DNA of 64,000 bases from Corynebacterium aurimucosum ATCC 700975 (GTDB lineage: Bacteria; Actinomycetota; Actinomycetes; Mycobacteriales; Mycobacteriaceae). The stretch is taken from positions 1,054,001 to 1,118,000 of the forward strand of contig NC_012590.1 in assembly GCF_000022905.1 (NCBI RefSeq), written 5' to 3'. Made by a program: the position numbers and the translations under genes. Below are positions 34,883 to 43,134 of the stretch, in pieces; position 1 is the first letter of the stretch, and every line of letters begins with the position of its first letter. Below the pieces are notes generated by a model. It was not told the origin of the DNA. It saw only the letters and a program-made list of their open reading frames with translations, and ran no database searches.

Positions 34883-36241
34883 CTAGGCCTCGGCCGTGCG
34901 CCGTGAGTTACCCGGTAGTAGGTGGAAGATCACAACCAGGGCCACGGTGAGGATGAGGACGGCGAGGACTTGGTTGCGGGCGGAGGCGTCGAAAAGCATG
35001 AGAATCGTAAGACCCACCAGCGCTAGGGCGGTGAGCCACGGCAGCCACGGGAAGCCCGGAACGCGCAGCGTGGTGAGCTCGCCGTTGGCCTTCATCTGAG
35101 GATGCAGCTTGATGTAAGAGGCCACGATGAAACACCAGATGACCAGCAGGCAGCCGCCGACCGCATTGAAGAGGAAGGCCAGAAGTCCCGGCGGGTTCCA
35201 GTACTGCAGGGCTACCGACGCGAAGGCGAAGATGATGGAGAGCACCACCGCATAAATGGGGGAGCCGGAGTTGTTGGTCTTTAAGAAGACGTGGTGCGCG
35301 CTGTGGTCCTTAGCCATGTCGTACACCAAGCGGGAGGTGGCGTAGATCTGCGCGTTGAAGGCGGACAGCAGCGCTAGGGCAATGATGGCTTCCATGAATC
35401 CCGCGGCGAAGGGGATTTTCGCGGCCGCAAGGACCAGCGTGAAGGGCGAGTCGGCGGCCACATCGGCATCCTGGATGGAGCTGAAAGGCAAGGCCAGGGT
35501 GATAACCAGGATGGAACCGATGTAAAAGACCATGATGCGCACGATGATGGCGCGCACGGCAGTGGCCACGTTGTGTGCCGGGTCTTCGGATTCCGCCGCG
35601 GCAATGGTGACCAGCTCGATGCCACCGAAAGCGAAGGCCACGGCGAGCAAGCCGGCGGCAAAACCAGGGCCGCCGTTGGGGAGGAAGTTCTCTGTGAAGT
35701 TGTGGCCCGCCACCGAGAGGTCCATGCCCGGCAAGATCCCTAAGGCCATGAGCACGCCGACGCCGAGGAAGGCCACGATGGTGGCCACCTTGATGATGGC
35801 GAACCAGAACTCGAATTCGCCGAAGCCGCCCACGGCGGCAAAGTTGACGATGGCGAAGAGAACCACGGCCACCAACGCCGGAATCCAGGGGTCCACCCCG
35901 AACCAGTTGGATACAATCGCCGCGGCGCCGGTAATCTCCGCGCCCATCACCATGACCAGCATGAACCAGTAAATCCAGCCCAACGTAAACCTTGCCCACG
36001 GCCCGAAGGCCTGGCCCGCATAGGTGGAGAAAGCGCCCAACGAAGGACGCGCGGCGGCCATCTCACCGAGCATCCACATCACCAAGGCGATGAGCACGCC
36101 GGCCACCGCATAGGAGATGAGAACGGAGGTGCCGGAGACCTGGATGCCCAGGCCGACGCCCAGGAAGAGTCCCGCGCCCACCGCGGAGCCGAGGCCCATC
36201 ATGGTGAGGTGGCGGGTTTTGAGTTGAGTGGCCGCAGCCAT
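34883..36241 (-). CDS. aroP: Amino-acid permease, AroP-like
   Basis: Amino-acid/proton symporter of 452 aa with about 12 helices. Marks are LKTRHLTMMGLGSAVGAGLFLGVG, GEMAAARPSLGAFSTYAGQAFGPWARF and AFGGIELVTIAAAESEDPAHNV. In C. glutamicum the aromatic amino-acid permease aroP lies between dapD and dapE, which is the position seen here, so the name rests on synteny; other substrates are possible. ATG 36241 has GAAGGTGA upstream. It is divergent from dapE with a 91-bp shared promoter region. Confidence 0.82.
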   Translation of the reverse strand: MAAATQLKTRHLTMMGLGSAVGAGLFLGVGLGIQVSGTSVLISYAVAGVLIALVMWMLGEMAAARPSLGAFSTYAGQAFGPWARFTLGWIYWFMLVMVMGAEITGAAAIVSNWFGVDPWIPALVAVVLFAIVNFAAVGGFGEFEFWFAIIKVATIVAFLGVGVLMALGILPGMDLSVAGHNFTENFLPNGGPGFAAGLLAVAFAFGGIELVTIAAAESEDPAHNVATAVRAIIVRIMVFYIGSILVITLALPFSSIQDADVAADSPFTLVLAAAKIPFAAGFMEAIIALALLSAFNAQIYATSRLVYDMAKDHSAHHVFLKTNNSGSPIYAVVLSIIFAFASVALQYWNPPGLLAFLFNAVGGCLLVIWCFIVASYIKLHPQMKANGELTTLRVPGFPWLPWLTALALVGLTILMLFDASARNQVLAVLILTVALVVIFHLLPGNSRRTAEA

Positions 36242-36332
36242 AGGGAAATCACCTTCAACGCTGTTGATTGTTTGCAACGGGAAGTACTTTACGCAATGCA
36301 CTAAGCAACCGGGGGCGCTAGCATGGCGGGTT

Positions 36333-37421
36333 GTGACTTTAAATCTCTTCTCCGATCCCATCGAGCTGACCAAGGCCCTGGTGGATATCCCTAGCCCTTC
36401 GCACCACGAGCAAGCGATCGCCGATGCGGTCGAGGAAGCCCTGCGTGGTCTGGACCAGAGCAAAGTAGAGGTGGAACGCTACGGCAACACCGTCTGTGCC
36501 CGGACGAATCGGGGCTTCGAAAGCCGCGTGGTCCTCGCCGGCCACATCGATACCGTGCCCCTAGCCGATAACGTCCCCCACACCATGTCGGAGGACGGCA
36601 GCATCATGTATGGCTGCGGCACCGTGGACATGAAGTCCGGCATGGCCGTCTACCTCAACGCCTTTGCGCAGCTGTACGACTCTGATGAGCTCAAGCACGA
36701 TCTCACGGTCATCGCCTACGAGGGTGAGGAGGTCGCCACCGAATTCAACGGCCTGGGCCACCTGCAGAAGGATCACCCGGAGTGGCTGCATGGAGATCTG
36801 GCCCTGCTGGGCGAGCCTTCCGGCGCCATAATCGAGGCCGGCTGCCAGGGCACCATCCGTGTGCGCGTTACCGCCCACGGCACCCGCGCGCACTCGGCCC
36901 GCGCCTGGCTCGGCTCCAATGCCGCCCACACCTTGGCACCGGTGATGCTTAACGTGGCTAACTACCAGCCGCGCGACGTGGAGATTGACGGCTGCACCTA
37001 CAAGGAAGGCCTCAATATCGTTCACCTCGAATCCGGCGTGGCCACCAACACCATTCCGGACGAGGCCTGGATGTTCGTTAACTTCCGCTTCGCCCCCGAC
37101 CGCAGCTCCGAGGAGGCGCTGGCGCACCTGATGGAGGTCCTCGGCGAGCACGAGAACATCACCGTGGAGGTCGATGACATCGCGGGTGCGGCCCTGCCCG
37201 GTTTGGGCCAGCCAGCGGCACGCGCGCTTGTCGACGCCGTCGGCGGCAACGTCCGCGCCAAGTATGGTTGGACCGATGTGGCCCGTTTCTCCGAGATGGG
37301 TACCCCAGCCGTCAATTTCGGCGCTGGTGATCCGGGCTTTGCCCACAAGAAGGACGAGCAAGTACCCGTCACCCAGATCACCGAAGTCTCGACCGCACTC
37401 TTGAACTACCTGAAGGGATAA
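36333..37421 (+). CDS. dapE: Succinyl-diaminopimelate desuccinylase
   Basis: Zinc peptidase-family (M20) enzyme of 362 aa that hydrolyses N-succinyl-LL-diaminopimelate to LL-diaminopimelate. Metal and catalytic motifs in order are AGHIDTVP, GCGTVDMKSG, AYEGEEV and LLGEPSG, with a late His in FGAGDPGFAHKKDE. GTG 36333 is chosen: it lies 8 bp after TAGCAT, consistent with a leaderless mRNA, and the longer frame would run into the aroP coding region. Confidence 0.93.
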   Translation: MTLNLFSDPIELTKALVDIPSPSHHEQAIADAVEEALRGLDQSKVEVERYGNTVCARTNRGFESRVVLAGHIDTVPLADNVPHTMSEDGSIMYGCGTVDMKSGMAVYLNAFAQLYDSDELKHDLTVIAYEGEEVATEFNGLGHLQKDHPEWLHGDLALLGEPSGAIIEAGCQGTIRVRVTAHGTRAHSARAWLGSNAAHTLAPVMLNVANYQPRDVEIDGCTYKEGLNIVHLESGVATNTIPDEAWMFVNFRFAPDRSSEEALAHLMEVLGEHENITVEVDDIAGAALPGLGQPAARALVDAVGGNVRAKYGWTDVARFSEMGTPAVNFGAGDPGFAHKKDEQVPVTQITEVSTALLNYLKG

Positions 37422-37428
37422 GACCACC

Positions 37429-38199
37429 ATGACGCCTGAGCAACTGCGCACTCTGCGCGGACCTCTTCTCGTGCGCACTGCTGGAGAGCAGTCCTCCACC
37501 TTTGACCAGCGCCTGCTGCAGTCCGGCGCGGATCATGAGTGGCAGCATGCCGATCCCTGGCGCGTCCTGCGCATCCAGGGCGAGTTCGTGGACGGTTTCG
37601 ACGCCCTGGCCAAGCTGCCCAAGGCCGTCACCGTCTTCGGCTCTGCCCGCACCCCGGAGGATGACCCGAACTATCAGTTGGGCGTGGCCTTGGGCCGCCG
37701 ACTCGTGGAGGCCAAGTATGCCGTCATCACCGGCGGCGGCCCCGGCATCATGGAAGCGGCCAACCGCGGCGCGCACGAGGCTGGAGGTCTGTCTGTGGGC
37801 CTCGGCATCGAGCTGCCGCACGAGCAAGGCCTGAACCCCTATGTCGATCTGGGACTTAACTTCCGCTACTTCTTCGCCCGCAAGACCATGTTCCTCAAGT
37901 ACTCGCAGGCCTTCATCTGTCTGCCCGGCGGCATGGGCACCATGGATGAGTTCTTCGAGGTCATGTGCATGGTCCAAACCGGCAAGGTGACCAACTATCC
38001 CATCGTGCTCATGGGCACCGAATACTGGTCCGGTCTGGTGGAGTGGATGAAGAAGACCTTGGCTGAGGGCGGGTTCATCAGCCCCGAGGACCTTGATCTC
38101 TTCCTCGTCACCGACGATATCGACGAAGCCGTCGCCCACATCCTGGCCGCGCACAAAGTCATGTCGGACAAGCGCCTGCGGGAGCAAGAAAACAAGTGA
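37429..38199 (+). CDS. LOG-family protein (TIGR00730)
   Basis: Rossmann-like protein of 256 aa of the LOG/YvdD family. The signatures are TVFGSARTPEDDP, ITGGGPGIMEAANRG and PGGMGTMDEFFE, the last being the phosphate and catalytic motif of cytokinin riboside 5'-monophosphate phosphoribohydrolases. A mycobacterial homologue (Rv1205) makes free cytokinin base. An N-terminal extension of about 60 residues precedes the fold. It ends in a 4-bp overlap with folP2. Confidence 0.9.
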   Translation: MTPEQLRTLRGPLLVRTAGEQSSTFDQRLLQSGADHEWQHADPWRVLRIQGEFVDGFDALAKLPKAVTVFGSARTPEDDPNYQLGVALGRRLVEAKYAVITGGGPGIMEAANRGAHEAGGLSVGLGIELPHEQGLNPYVDLGLNFRYFFARKTMFLKYSQAFICLPGGMGTMDEFFEVMCMVQTGKVTNYPIVLMGTEYWSGLVEWMKKTLAEGGFISPEDLDLFLVTDDIDEAVAHILAAHKVMSDKRLREQENK

Positions 38200-39038
38200 C
38201 CCCTGCTCCTCACCTCGCGCGGGTCATGGCGATTGTGAATCGCACGCCGGACTCCTTCTACGACAAGGGCGCCACCTTCGAGCTCGACCCCGCAATCCAG
38301 CGCGCGGAGCAGGCGCTTGACGACGGCGCCTCCATCATCGACATCGGCGGGGTCAAGGCCGGCCCGGGTGAGCACGTCGACGCGGCCGAGGAAATTGAGC
38401 GCGTCGTGCCGACTATCGCGGAGCTGCACCGCCGACGCCCGGAGGCGCTGATCTCCGTGGACACCTGGCGCGCTGAGGTCGCAGAGGAAGCTATCGCCGC
38501 GGGCGCCGGGCTGGTCAACGACACGTGGGCCGGCTGGGACCCCGAGCTCATCGAGGTGGCTGGCCACCACAAGGTGGGCTACGTGTGCTCGCACACCGGT
38601 GGCGTGACCCCGCGCACCCGCCCGCATCGGGTGCACTTCGACGACGTCGTCGCCGACGTTATCTCAGAAACCACGCGGCTGGCCGAGCGCGCCGCCGACC
38701 TCGGTTGCCCGGAGGAGCTGACGTTTATCGACCCCACGCACGACTTCGGCAAGAACACCTTCCACGGTCTGGAGCTGTTGCGGCGCATCGATGAGATCGT
38801 GGCGACCGGCTGGCCGGTGCTGATGGCTTTGTCGAACAAGGACTTTGTGGGGGAGACCCTCGACCGCGCCGTGGACCAGCGCGTCGCGGGCACGCTGGCG
38901 GCGACGGCATGGTCGGCAGCGCGCGGTGTGGCGGCCTTTCGCGTCCATGAGGTGGGCCCGACTCTCGACGTCATCCGCATGACCGCCGCCATCCAGGGCC
39001 AGATGGCGCCCTTGGCCACGACGCGGGGGCTAGCCTAA
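38196..39038 (+). CDS. folP2: Dihydropteroate synthase homologue FolP2
   Basis: TIM-barrel protein of 280 aa homologous to dihydropteroate synthase. It starts RVMAIVNRTPDSFYDKGATF where true DHPS reads NVTPDSFSDGG, and has IDIGGVKAGPGE where DHPS has IDIGGESTRPGA. The pterin- and pyrophosphate-loop residues are thus altered. The mycobacterial orthologue (Rv1207) also sits next to gpgS and has been reported to lack DHPS activity. Its real role, perhaps linked to the neighbouring glucosylglycerate genes, is not known. GTG start in a 4-bp overlap. Confidence 0.85.
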   Translation: MTPAPHLARVMAIVNRTPDSFYDKGATFELDPAIQRAEQALDDGASIIDIGGVKAGPGEHVDAAEEIERVVPTIAELHRRRPEALISVDTWRAEVAEEAIAAGAGLVNDTWAGWDPELIEVAGHHKVGYVCSHTGGVTPRTRPHRVHFDDVVADVISETTRLAERAADLGCPEELTFIDPTHDFGKNTFHGLELLRRIDEIVATGWPVLMALSNKDFVGETLDRAVDQRVAGTLAATAWSAARGVAAFRVHEVGPTLDVIRMTAAIQGQMAPLATTRGLA

Positions 39039-39041
39039 ACC

Positions 39042-39779
39042 ATGTCAGACAGTGTTTCCGTGGTTATCCCTGCGCTTAATGAGGAGCGCACCGTCGCGCA
39101 CGTGGTGCGTGCCTGCCTGGCGGACGATCCGTTAGAGGTCATCGTCATCGACGCCGATTCCACCGACGAGACCGCGGCACGGGCAGCCGCGGCTGGGGCG
39201 CGAGTGTGCAATTGGCGTGACGTGGTGGAGGAGCCGCCGCAGCCTGGCAAAGGCGAGTCCCTGTGGCGCGGGGTGGCCGCGGCTCGGGGTGAGGTGGTCG
39301 TCTTTATCGATGCGGATTTAGAATCCGCGCGGCCCGGCATGGTTACCGCGCTGAATGAGCCTTTCGTGGACCCGCACGTGCAGCTGGTCAAGGCGCGTTA
39401 TGCACGCAGCCTGAACGGTCAGCCCACTGGTGGCGGGCGGGTTACTGAGCTGAGCGCCAAGCCGCTGCTGCGCATGTTCTTCCCCGAACTCGCGCACATC
39501 GATCAGCCTTTGGGCGGGGAATATGCGATTCGCCGCGAGGCAGCCCTGGGGCTGCCTTTCGTCGCGGGCTATGGGGTGGAAGCGGGGTTGCTGATAGACG
39601 TCGCCAAGCGCTTTGGCCCCTACGCCATCGCCGAGGTGGACCTGGGCACTCGCGCCCACCGTAACCGCCCCCTCAACGAGCTATCCCCAATGGCCGATGT
39701 AGTTTCGCGCACCATCCTCTCCCGCGCGGGCGTGGTCGGGCCCGTTGCCCAACGACCGCCGCTGCTGGGTAAGATTTAG
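39042..39779 (+). CDS. gpgS: Glucosyl-3-phosphoglycerate synthase
   Basis: GT-A fold glycosyltransferase (family GT81) of 245 aa that joins glucose from UDP- or ADP-glucose to 3-phosphoglycerate, the first step towards glucosylglycerate and, in mycobacteria, methylglucose lipopolysaccharide. The nucleotide-sugar site begins VSVVIPALNEE, GKGESLWRG precedes the metal motif DAD (in VVFIDADLES), and GGEYAIRREA follows. The product length is shorter than mycobacterial GpgS (about 320 aa), with a reduced N-terminus. It is 3 bp from folP2 and from the next gene. Confidence 0.9.
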   Translation: MSDSVSVVIPALNEERTVAHVVRACLADDPLEVIVIDADSTDETAARAAAAGARVCNWRDVVEEPPQPGKGESLWRGVAAARGEVVVFIDADLESARPGMVTALNEPFVDPHVQLVKARYARSLNGQPTGGGRVTELSAKPLLRMFFPELAHIDQPLGGEYAIRREAALGLPFVAGYGVEAGLLIDVAKRFGPYAIAEVDLGTRAHRNRPLNELSPMADVVSRTILSRAGVVGPVAQRPPLLGKI

Positions 39780-39782
39780 CGC

Positions 39783-40079
39783 ATGTTGTCCTGGATTCTG
39801 CTGATCGTTGTCCTCATCGCTCTCGTGATCATTGGCACGTGGGCGTGGGGAAGCCTGGTAGGGCGGGGGCCTGTCATGGAGGCTCCCGACAAGGCTGTGG
39901 ACACCGACTATGAAAACTTGCGTGCCCTCGACGAGGGGCGCTTCGACGACCTGCGTTTCGACGTGGTCGCGAGGGGCTACCGCCAGGACCAAGTGGATGC
40001 ACTTCTATCTGCGGTGGAGCGCCGTTTACAGGTCGCGCCGGCGACGTCGTCTGACGCTTCTTCCGAACCTTCGGCCTAA
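39783..40079 (+). CDS. DivIVA-domain membrane protein
   Basis: A 98-aa protein with one N-terminal transmembrane helix (about residues 3-25, LSWILLIVVLIALVIIGTWAWG) and a short DivIVA-like motif (RFDVVARGYRQDQVDALLSAVERRL, split here at residues 56-80). It resembles Rv1209, which also follows gpgS in M. tuberculosis. It is probably a minor cell-envelope or polar protein; function unknown. The ATG lies 4 bp after the gpgS stop. Confidence 0.78.
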   Translation: MLSWILLIVVLIALVIIGTWAWGSLVGRGPVMEAPDKAVDTDYENLRALDEGRFDDLRFDVVARGYRQDQVDALLSAVERRLQVAPATSSDASSEPSA

Positions 40080-40210
40080 CCCTTTGGTTCGTCCTTGGAT
40101 GAGTCCTTGATGGCGCTTGCGCGGAAGCCTGTGGGAACGGGCCTGCCGCCGCCGGCTGAAAAAGGGCTAGACTAGAAGGACGTACAAAACTCAGTCGAAG
40201 GAGACTCAAT

Positions 40211-40378
40211 ATGGCAGCGATGAAGCCCCGTACCACTGGTGGAGAGATGGAAGCGGTAGAGGAGTCCCGCAAGATCGTCATGCGCATTCCTTCTGACGGG
40301 GGTGGGCGCATTGTTATTGAGCTCAGCAAAGAAGAAGCAGCGGAGCTGGGTTCACTCCTCGTAGCAGTTTCTAGCTAG
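40211..40378 (+). CDS. DUF3117 small conserved protein
   Basis: A 55-aa protein starting MAAMKPRTTGGEMEAVEES and ending LGSLLVAVSS. This is the highly conserved actinobacterial DUF3117 family (Rv1211-like), found near gpgS and glgA in mycobacteria too. ATG 40211 has GAAGGAG 7 bp upstream. The function is unknown; the conservation of length and sequence implies a basic role. It is short enough to be missed by length-filtered gene calling. Confidence 0.92.
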   Translation: MAAMKPRTTGGEMEAVEESRKIVMRIPSDGGGRIVIELSKEEAAELGSLLVAVSS

Positions 40379-40387
40379 TCTAGGAGC

Positions 40388-41275
40388 ATGCTTTCACATA
40401 TCGTCGATATTCTGGCCGATCCCGCCGATGGCAGCGCCCTGCAGGGCGCGGATAATTTTTCCCGCCTCGTGTCGGAGACCGGCCACTCTTATGACGTGGC
40501 TAAGCAGGGCTACGTCACGCTAGCAGCTGGTGCGGGGCTGAAGCATCAAGGCGATGATGCCGCGATGGTCACCGCCCGCGAAACCTACCTGGCTATGGGG
40601 CACTTTGCTCCCTTCGTGGAGGCAGTCACCGGTGCGGTGCAGGATTCTCTGGAGACCCAGGATGCGGCCGAGCACGCGGCTGGCCTGAATGCGGACACCG
40701 CCCCAGCACTCCTTGAGGTTGGTGCGGGCACGGGCTACTATCTCGCGCACACCCTGGACTCTATTGAGGGCGCGCGCGGGGTAGGCCTGGATATCTCTAC
40801 GCACGCGGCTAAGCACCTGGCCAAGTCGCATGAGCGAGTTGGCGCCGTGGTTGCGGATGTGTGGGAGCGCCTTCCGCTGAAGGATGATTCGATTCACGCC
40901 ATCTCGGTGGTTTTCGCCCCGCGCAATCCGGCGGAGTTCCAGCGCGTTCTCGCACCGGGCGGGGAGGTTATCGTGCTGACTCCGCAGGCGGGCCATCTGG
41001 ATGAGCTGCGCGAGCCCCTGGGCATCCTCGGAGTGGAAGAAGGCAAGGTGGAACGCCTTTACGCCCAGGCGGAAGGTTTCTTGGAGCAGGCTGCCGACCC
41101 GGTCGATATTTCCTTCCCCATCGTCTTGGATAAGGCTTCCATCGCCGCGCAGGTTGGCATGAGCCCATCGGCGCGCCACATCAGTCCGGAAGACCTGGCA
41201 GAGCGCATGGCCTCCTTGCCGCAGACGTTGACCGTGACGGCCCACGCCCGCCTGGATCGACTGCGTTCGGCCTAA
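40388..41275 (+). CDS. 23S rRNA (guanine) methyltransferase, RlmA/TlrB type
   Basis: SAM-dependent methyltransferase of 295 aa. The opening LVSETGHSYDVAKQGYVTLAAG is the RlmA-type substrate region. The SAM motif LLEVGAGTGYYL lies near residue 110, followed by GVGLDIS and the Pro-containing VFAPRNPAEFQRVLAPGGEVIV. The N-terminal zinc finger of E. coli RlmA has lost its cysteines here. It probably methylates G745 or G748 of 23S rRNA; in some actinomycetes this gives macrolide tolerance. ATG 40388 lies 9 bp after the DUF3117 stop. Confidence 0.87.
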   Translation: MLSHIVDILADPADGSALQGADNFSRLVSETGHSYDVAKQGYVTLAAGAGLKHQGDDAAMVTARETYLAMGHFAPFVEAVTGAVQDSLETQDAAEHAAGLNADTAPALLEVGAGTGYYLAHTLDSIEGARGVGLDISTHAAKHLAKSHERVGAVVADVWERLPLKDDSIHAISVVFAPRNPAEFQRVLAPGGEVIVLTPQAGHLDELREPLGILGVEEGKVERLYAQAEGFLEQAADPVDISFPIVLDKASIAAQVGMSPSARHISPEDLAERMASLPQTLTVTAHARLDRLRSA

Positions 41276-41388
41276 CTACGGCCCCTCCCTTTTTCAACCT
41301 TTCCCTCGGAGCGGCCCTACAACCCGACCCTTTTAAGCCTTCCTCTAAACCACTCTTTACAGGCTTCCCTCCAATGCACCCTTCGCGC

Positions 41389-41440
41389 TCACCGGGAGCG
41401 GGCGTGGTGGAAGTTTGTGGTCCGCGGTGAGCGCGAAGGG
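41389..41440. repeat. Inverted-arm element 8 (52-bp form)
   Basis: Arms CCCTTCGCGCTCACCG and CGGTGAGCGCGAAGGG are a perfect 16-bp inverted repeat. The centre is 20 bp, exactly 10 bp shorter than in the 62-bp elements, about one helical turn. Confidence 0.87.
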
Positions 41441-41479
41441 CGCGGGTGTTTACATCGACCCGGACTTTCGCCGCATTTT

Positions 41480-41541
41480 CCCTTCGCGCTCACCGGCGTT
41501 GCGCGCGGCAGTCATGTGAGGCTTTCGGTGAGCGCGAAAGG
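41480..41541. repeat. 62-bp inverted-arm element 9
   Basis: Left arm CCCTTCGCGCTCACCG, right arm CGGTGAGCGCGAAAGG (one change). Total 62 bp, beginning 39 bp after element 8. Confidence 0.87.
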
Positions 41542-41665
41542 CGTCGGGGTAAAGGGCGTCGGGGCAGCGGGGGTAGCGAAATAGGAGAGAGGGCAGCGAG
41601 ACATAGCCGCACAGAAAGGGAGGCCCGGGCTTCCGGACCTCCTTCAATAATTTCGCCTAATGCGC

Positions 41666-43123
41666 TTAGGAACGCTTGGTTCCCTTGCGGCTCCACGATT
41701 GCTCAATGACAGCTTCGCCATCGGTGCTGACCTCGATGGCGGAGCAGCCACCGTCGAAGTAGACGCGGGAGCTCATAGCCACCAAACCGCCGTCGACGAA
41801 GACCTCAACGCTGGCACCATCCTGAATGACGGTGAGCGTATCCGAATCTCCCTCAGCCAGCTGAGCCACCGCAGGAGCGGAGTCCTTAAAGTAGTTATCG
41901 AAGGCCTTGGACATGGAGCGGTCCAGGCTGATTTCCTCACCAGTATGGCGAATGACCGCAGCGGTATCGCCAGAGCCGTCCTTCAGCGTCACGGTCACGC
42001 TCGAACCCGTAGGTACTTCGAGGACACCCGTCCACGACTGTGCGTAATCCGAAAGCTTCACGGCATCCGGCAGTCCCTCCGCCGGGGTCTGGTACAGAAC
42101 GCCACCCTGCAGCGTCACTGCACGCGGCAGGGACAGGCTATTCGCCCAGCCCTCGGCTTCCCAGGTGGGGTGTTTGGTGGCGTCATCACCACGGCCGTTG
42201 CCGTTGAGCAGACCGAGGATGACTGCGCGGTCGTAGCGGCACTCCTGCGGAATCGTTCCGGTCGTGGTGTTGGTGTTGCGCGGGCGGGAGAAGTCATGGC
42301 CAAAGTCCACGCGCTGGAAACCCTTCGCCACGGTGAACACAGTGCCATCAAGGCGGCCCACGATATAGCCGGAGACATCTCGGCCCTCGCGTTCCAAGGT
42401 GACGAAGAGAACGTCGTAAATATCCCTATCCACCTCATCGCGCAGGCGTACCAAACGCGGTGAAACCACCGGCGGGATGGGGGAGGTGGCCGGAACCTCG
42501 CCCTCCTCAAAGCCAGGATCACCCTCGAAGCTCAAGGGCCCGAGGAGTGTCCAGGATTCGCCATTGGGGCTGTCCAGGATCACCGGTACCGGCGCGTCGG
42601 AATGCCCGGTCAGCGCCAGCATAAGCCAGCCATCGTGCCCCTCTTCGCGGTCTTCCTTGGCCCAGTCTGGGACCACGGAGGGCGAGCGGAAACGGTCATA
42701 ATTGGTATGGGCGCCCACGGCTTCCCCGAAGCGGACAACGTCTGGGTCGAGAGCCGAAGGATCATCAGACACGATGCATTCATCGGCATAGTCGGTGTAG
42801 CGCGCCAAGCGCACACTCGTCCCCACCGACGTCACCGAAGTGAAGTACAGGTTCAGAGCGTCCTTTCCTTCCGCCACGGACCCTGCACGCAGCGACAGTT
42901 CGCCGCCGACGGGGGCGAGGACGTCGTCGCAGTCGAGCCACTCGAAGGCCGTTTCCTCGGAAGTGGAATGGCCCCAGCGCGCAGGCTGGCCGGCATCAGG
43001 ACGGTACTGGTGGAATAGGTGCCAGGTATGACCGTCGCGGACGATTCCTGCGGGGGCGTCGAGGATCCCGCTATCGGGAACGAAGTGAAGTTCTGGGCGA
43101 TGGTGCGTTTCTTTATGCGTCAC
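41666..43123 (-). CDS. GH32-fold protein lacking the catalytic carboxylates
   Basis: A 485-aa protein with the glycoside hydrolase 32 layout: five-bladed propeller (about residues 10-320) plus a C-terminal beta-sandwich (about 340-480, LEVPTGSSVTVTLKDG...VEVFVDGG). Landmarks such as LFHQYRP and RWGHSTS are kept. But the nucleophile motif NDPNG reads DAPAG (Asp to Ala), RDP reads RSP, and the acid/base motif ECP reads VSP. It is therefore unlikely to be an active sucrase or fructosidase and may bind glycans or act as a regulator. GTG 43123 with AGGAAGGA upstream. It lies 11 bp after glgA and is probably co-transcribed. Confidence 0.75.
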   Translation of the reverse strand: MTHKETHHRPELHFVPDSGILDAPAGIVRDGHTWHLFHQYRPDAGQPARWGHSTSEETAFEWLDCDDVLAPVGGELSLRAGSVAEGKDALNLYFTSVTSVGTSVRLARYTDYADECIVSDDPSALDPDVVRFGEAVGAHTNYDRFRSPSVVPDWAKEDREEGHDGWLMLALTGHSDAPVPVILDSPNGESWTLLGPLSFEGDPGFEEGEVPATSPIPPVVSPRLVRLRDEVDRDIYDVLFVTLEREGRDVSGYIVGRLDGTVFTVAKGFQRVDFGHDFSRPRNTNTTTGTIPQECRYDRAVILGLLNGNGRGDDATKHPTWEAEGWANSLSLPRAVTLQGGVLYQTPAEGLPDAVKLSDYAQSWTGVLEVPTGSSVTVTLKDGSGDTAAVIRHTGEEISLDRSMSKAFDNYFKDSAPAVAQLAEGDSDTLTVIQDGASVEVFVDGGLVAMSSRVYFDGGCSAIEVSTDGEAVIEQSWSRKGTKRS

Positions 43124-43134
43124 GGCAGTCCTTC

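Larger units (their letters stand above)
41276..41665. other. Intergenic region with two inverted-arm elements
   Basis: 390 bp between convergent genes. Apart from elements 8 and 9 it holds pyrimidine-rich and purine-rich stretches and no credible gene. Poly-T near 41288 could serve termination of the methyltransferase gene. Confidence 0.6.
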
